From Archegozetes longisetosus (taxonomy: Eukaryota; Arthropoda; Arachnida; Sarcoptiformes; Trhypochthoniidae), in NCBI GenBank assembly GCA_018873245.2, contig JAEMBT020000006.1, positions 1,309,804-1,373,803 of the forward strand: 64,000 bases of DNA, read 5' to 3'. The position numbers and the translations under genes are program-made. The notes under the pieces are model-generated. The model had not been told where the DNA came from. It made no database searches and worked only from the letters and a program-made list of their open reading frames with translations. Below are positions 62,627 through 64,000 of the stretch, one piece after another. Positions within the stretch are counted from its first letter, which is position 1. Each line of letters starts with the position of its first letter.

Positions 62627-64000
62627 CTGTGGAAAAGAAGAGTTCATTTTTAATTGTTTTCATCGAATGTAATTATAACTTATATGATTGAATGCCTTCC
62701 ATAATAGAGTTAGAGATTAGTCTTTGCATCAAATTGTTAATGAAATATTTGAAAATCAATCACTATAAACTATTTAATTAATGTTTAATGAAGGACAAGT
62801 TTGATATTAGTGGATAGCGTGTTCATTTTTAAACTTATTGCTTAATCGTTTGCATTTATTTGAGATTTGATATCTGACAGTTACACCTTAGAAAAGTGGT
62901 TTTATGACAATGAGGACCCGATAAGTATTAGAAGCCATACATAAATAAATGCATTTCGTCACTACAATTCAATTACAAATTCAGATTTATTCTAATAAAA
63001 GTTTGTGAATGACAACTTACGTACATCTTTTAGATCGCATAGTATTCATGTGCTCATATATACATTGTCAATCATCTAAGAACGATGTGACCCCGAATTT
63101 TTTTCCATTAAAGGCCAAAAAATGAAAATCATGAAACTCATAACTTAAACGACTGACTCTACATATTAATAAGTAGTGCCTCTTTATGGGGAAAAATTGG
63201 GAGGCACATAGTCCTTAGATGATAGGCACTGTAATACACTATTTGCAAGTAACGCATGAATACTTTACGATCTAAAGGTGTATAGAAGCTGATCATCTAC
63301 AAACTTTCCTTATAATAATTTTCTTTTTTTATAATGTATTCAATTTTCAATTCAATTGTAGTGATGGAAAGCATTTGTTGATGTATAACTTTTAACATCG
63401 ATCGGGTTCGAATCGTTATAAAACTATTTTAAGCAAAAACAAATACCTTATAGTTTTTAAGCATAATACTTATTTCATAAAATAATCTCATTAAAATCTC
63501 GACTTCTATAGTTCCCTACTCTTCCTTGTTAATGATAACTTATACAAATCTTTTACGTAGCAATATCGAAATGTATTTCAATGTTGAGTCGTTAAACTTC
63601 AAGGCTTAAGTTTACTGATATTACTGAAGATTAAAGCTAAGACTCAACTTTTACCACATAACTATTTATATTAATCATGTCCAGTGGTTGTATTTAAGTA
63701 GTATTTTTGGGAGATTAATGAGATTAATAGTGCGGTTAAGAATATGCTTGAAGCCCCACCCCCTAAAACTCTACACTCTCTAAAAGCACTTTCAACTGTT
63801 GAAAGTTGAAACTGCAAGGTTTGTGCTCTTAGTTTAAAGCTTCAATGAGCTTAACTGTTTATCTTTTGATATTACTGAAGATTATATTCAGATCTAAGAC
63901 TCAACGTTATTTAAACTCACGCATTCAATCTCATAGTGAATAGTATCAAAATAATCATGATATTTATCGATCAATTGTGAGATTTTTGTATGATAAGATA
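62627..64000. other. upstream/intronic region of the DRAM-like gene
   Basis: I searched for the missing N-terminal exons (first helix and the PYISDTG-type loop) on the minus strand and found none. A direct repeat, GATATTACTGAAGATTA followed by TAAGACTCAAC, occurs near 63617 and again near 63869. Confidence 0.5.

Noticed and set aside
62627-62663. In-frame ATG upstream of the DRAM-like exon as a start codon
   Set aside because: It would give a protein without the first helices, and a strong TTCTTTTCCACAG acceptor lies directly after it, so this is probably intron sequence.
63405-63420. GGGTTCGAATCG resembling a tRNA B box
   Set aside because: No A box, cloverleaf or acceptor stem can be built around it. 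The similar GGGGTTCGAAAC near 14698 fails for the same reason.

Overview
The window is eukaryotic and very A+T-rich (roughly 70% by eye), with GT-AG introns of 46 to 516 bp, many CT/GA/TA microsatellites, and decayed hAT, mariner/Tc1 and non-LTR elements. The best-preserved protein, a SoxD HMG box, reads most like arthropod SoxD proteins (...[19 protein letters not shown]...). I infer an arthropod such as a mite, crustacean or insect; nothing fixes the order. Most of the window is non-coding, and all three convincing genes lie on the minus strand in the last 8 kb.

Layout. 1-29 kb: A+T-rich DNA with no gene I can support, holding microsatellites, a mariner-type MITE (462-880), a hAT-type MITE (4384-4973), a weak tandem repeat (13.8-15.5 kb), a C/pyrimidine-rich stretch (20.4-21.5 kb) and a pogo-like MITE (22382-22823). 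29.4-38.0 kb and 44.9-52.7 kb: two diverged copies of one segmental duplication. Most of it looks about 70-80% identical, but a block of about 1 kb is nearly identical, which suggests gene conversion. A partial third copy lies at about 53.2-54.05 kb. Each copy carries private insertions, so the partner shows the empty site: a 381-bp foldback MITE in copy 1, and a 218-bp MITE plus a CACTA-like element containing a mariner MITE in copy 2. The spacer between copies holds a short hAT-like AGCTC-rich element and a dead Tc1/mariner transposase. 54.67-55.04 kb: RNase H and C-terminal remnant of a non-LTR retrotransposon.

56.2-57.5 kb: three exons of a SoxD (Sox5/6/13-type) transcription factor, including the whole HMG box. 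The 5' exons were not found, and a hAT MITE with 7/8-matching target duplications lies just upstream, probably in an intron. 60.1-60.5 kb: a three-exon gene for a 76-residue probable secreted peptide of unknown function. 61.95-62.63 kb: two exons of a DRAM/TMEM150-family membrane protein (DRAM2-like), whose N-terminal exons were not found and may lie beyond 64000.

The three genes are not functionally linked. A developmental transcription factor beside a gene-poor, repeat-rich expanse is a common layout for such loci, and any regulatory sequence in the left 55 kb would need comparative or functional data to show it.
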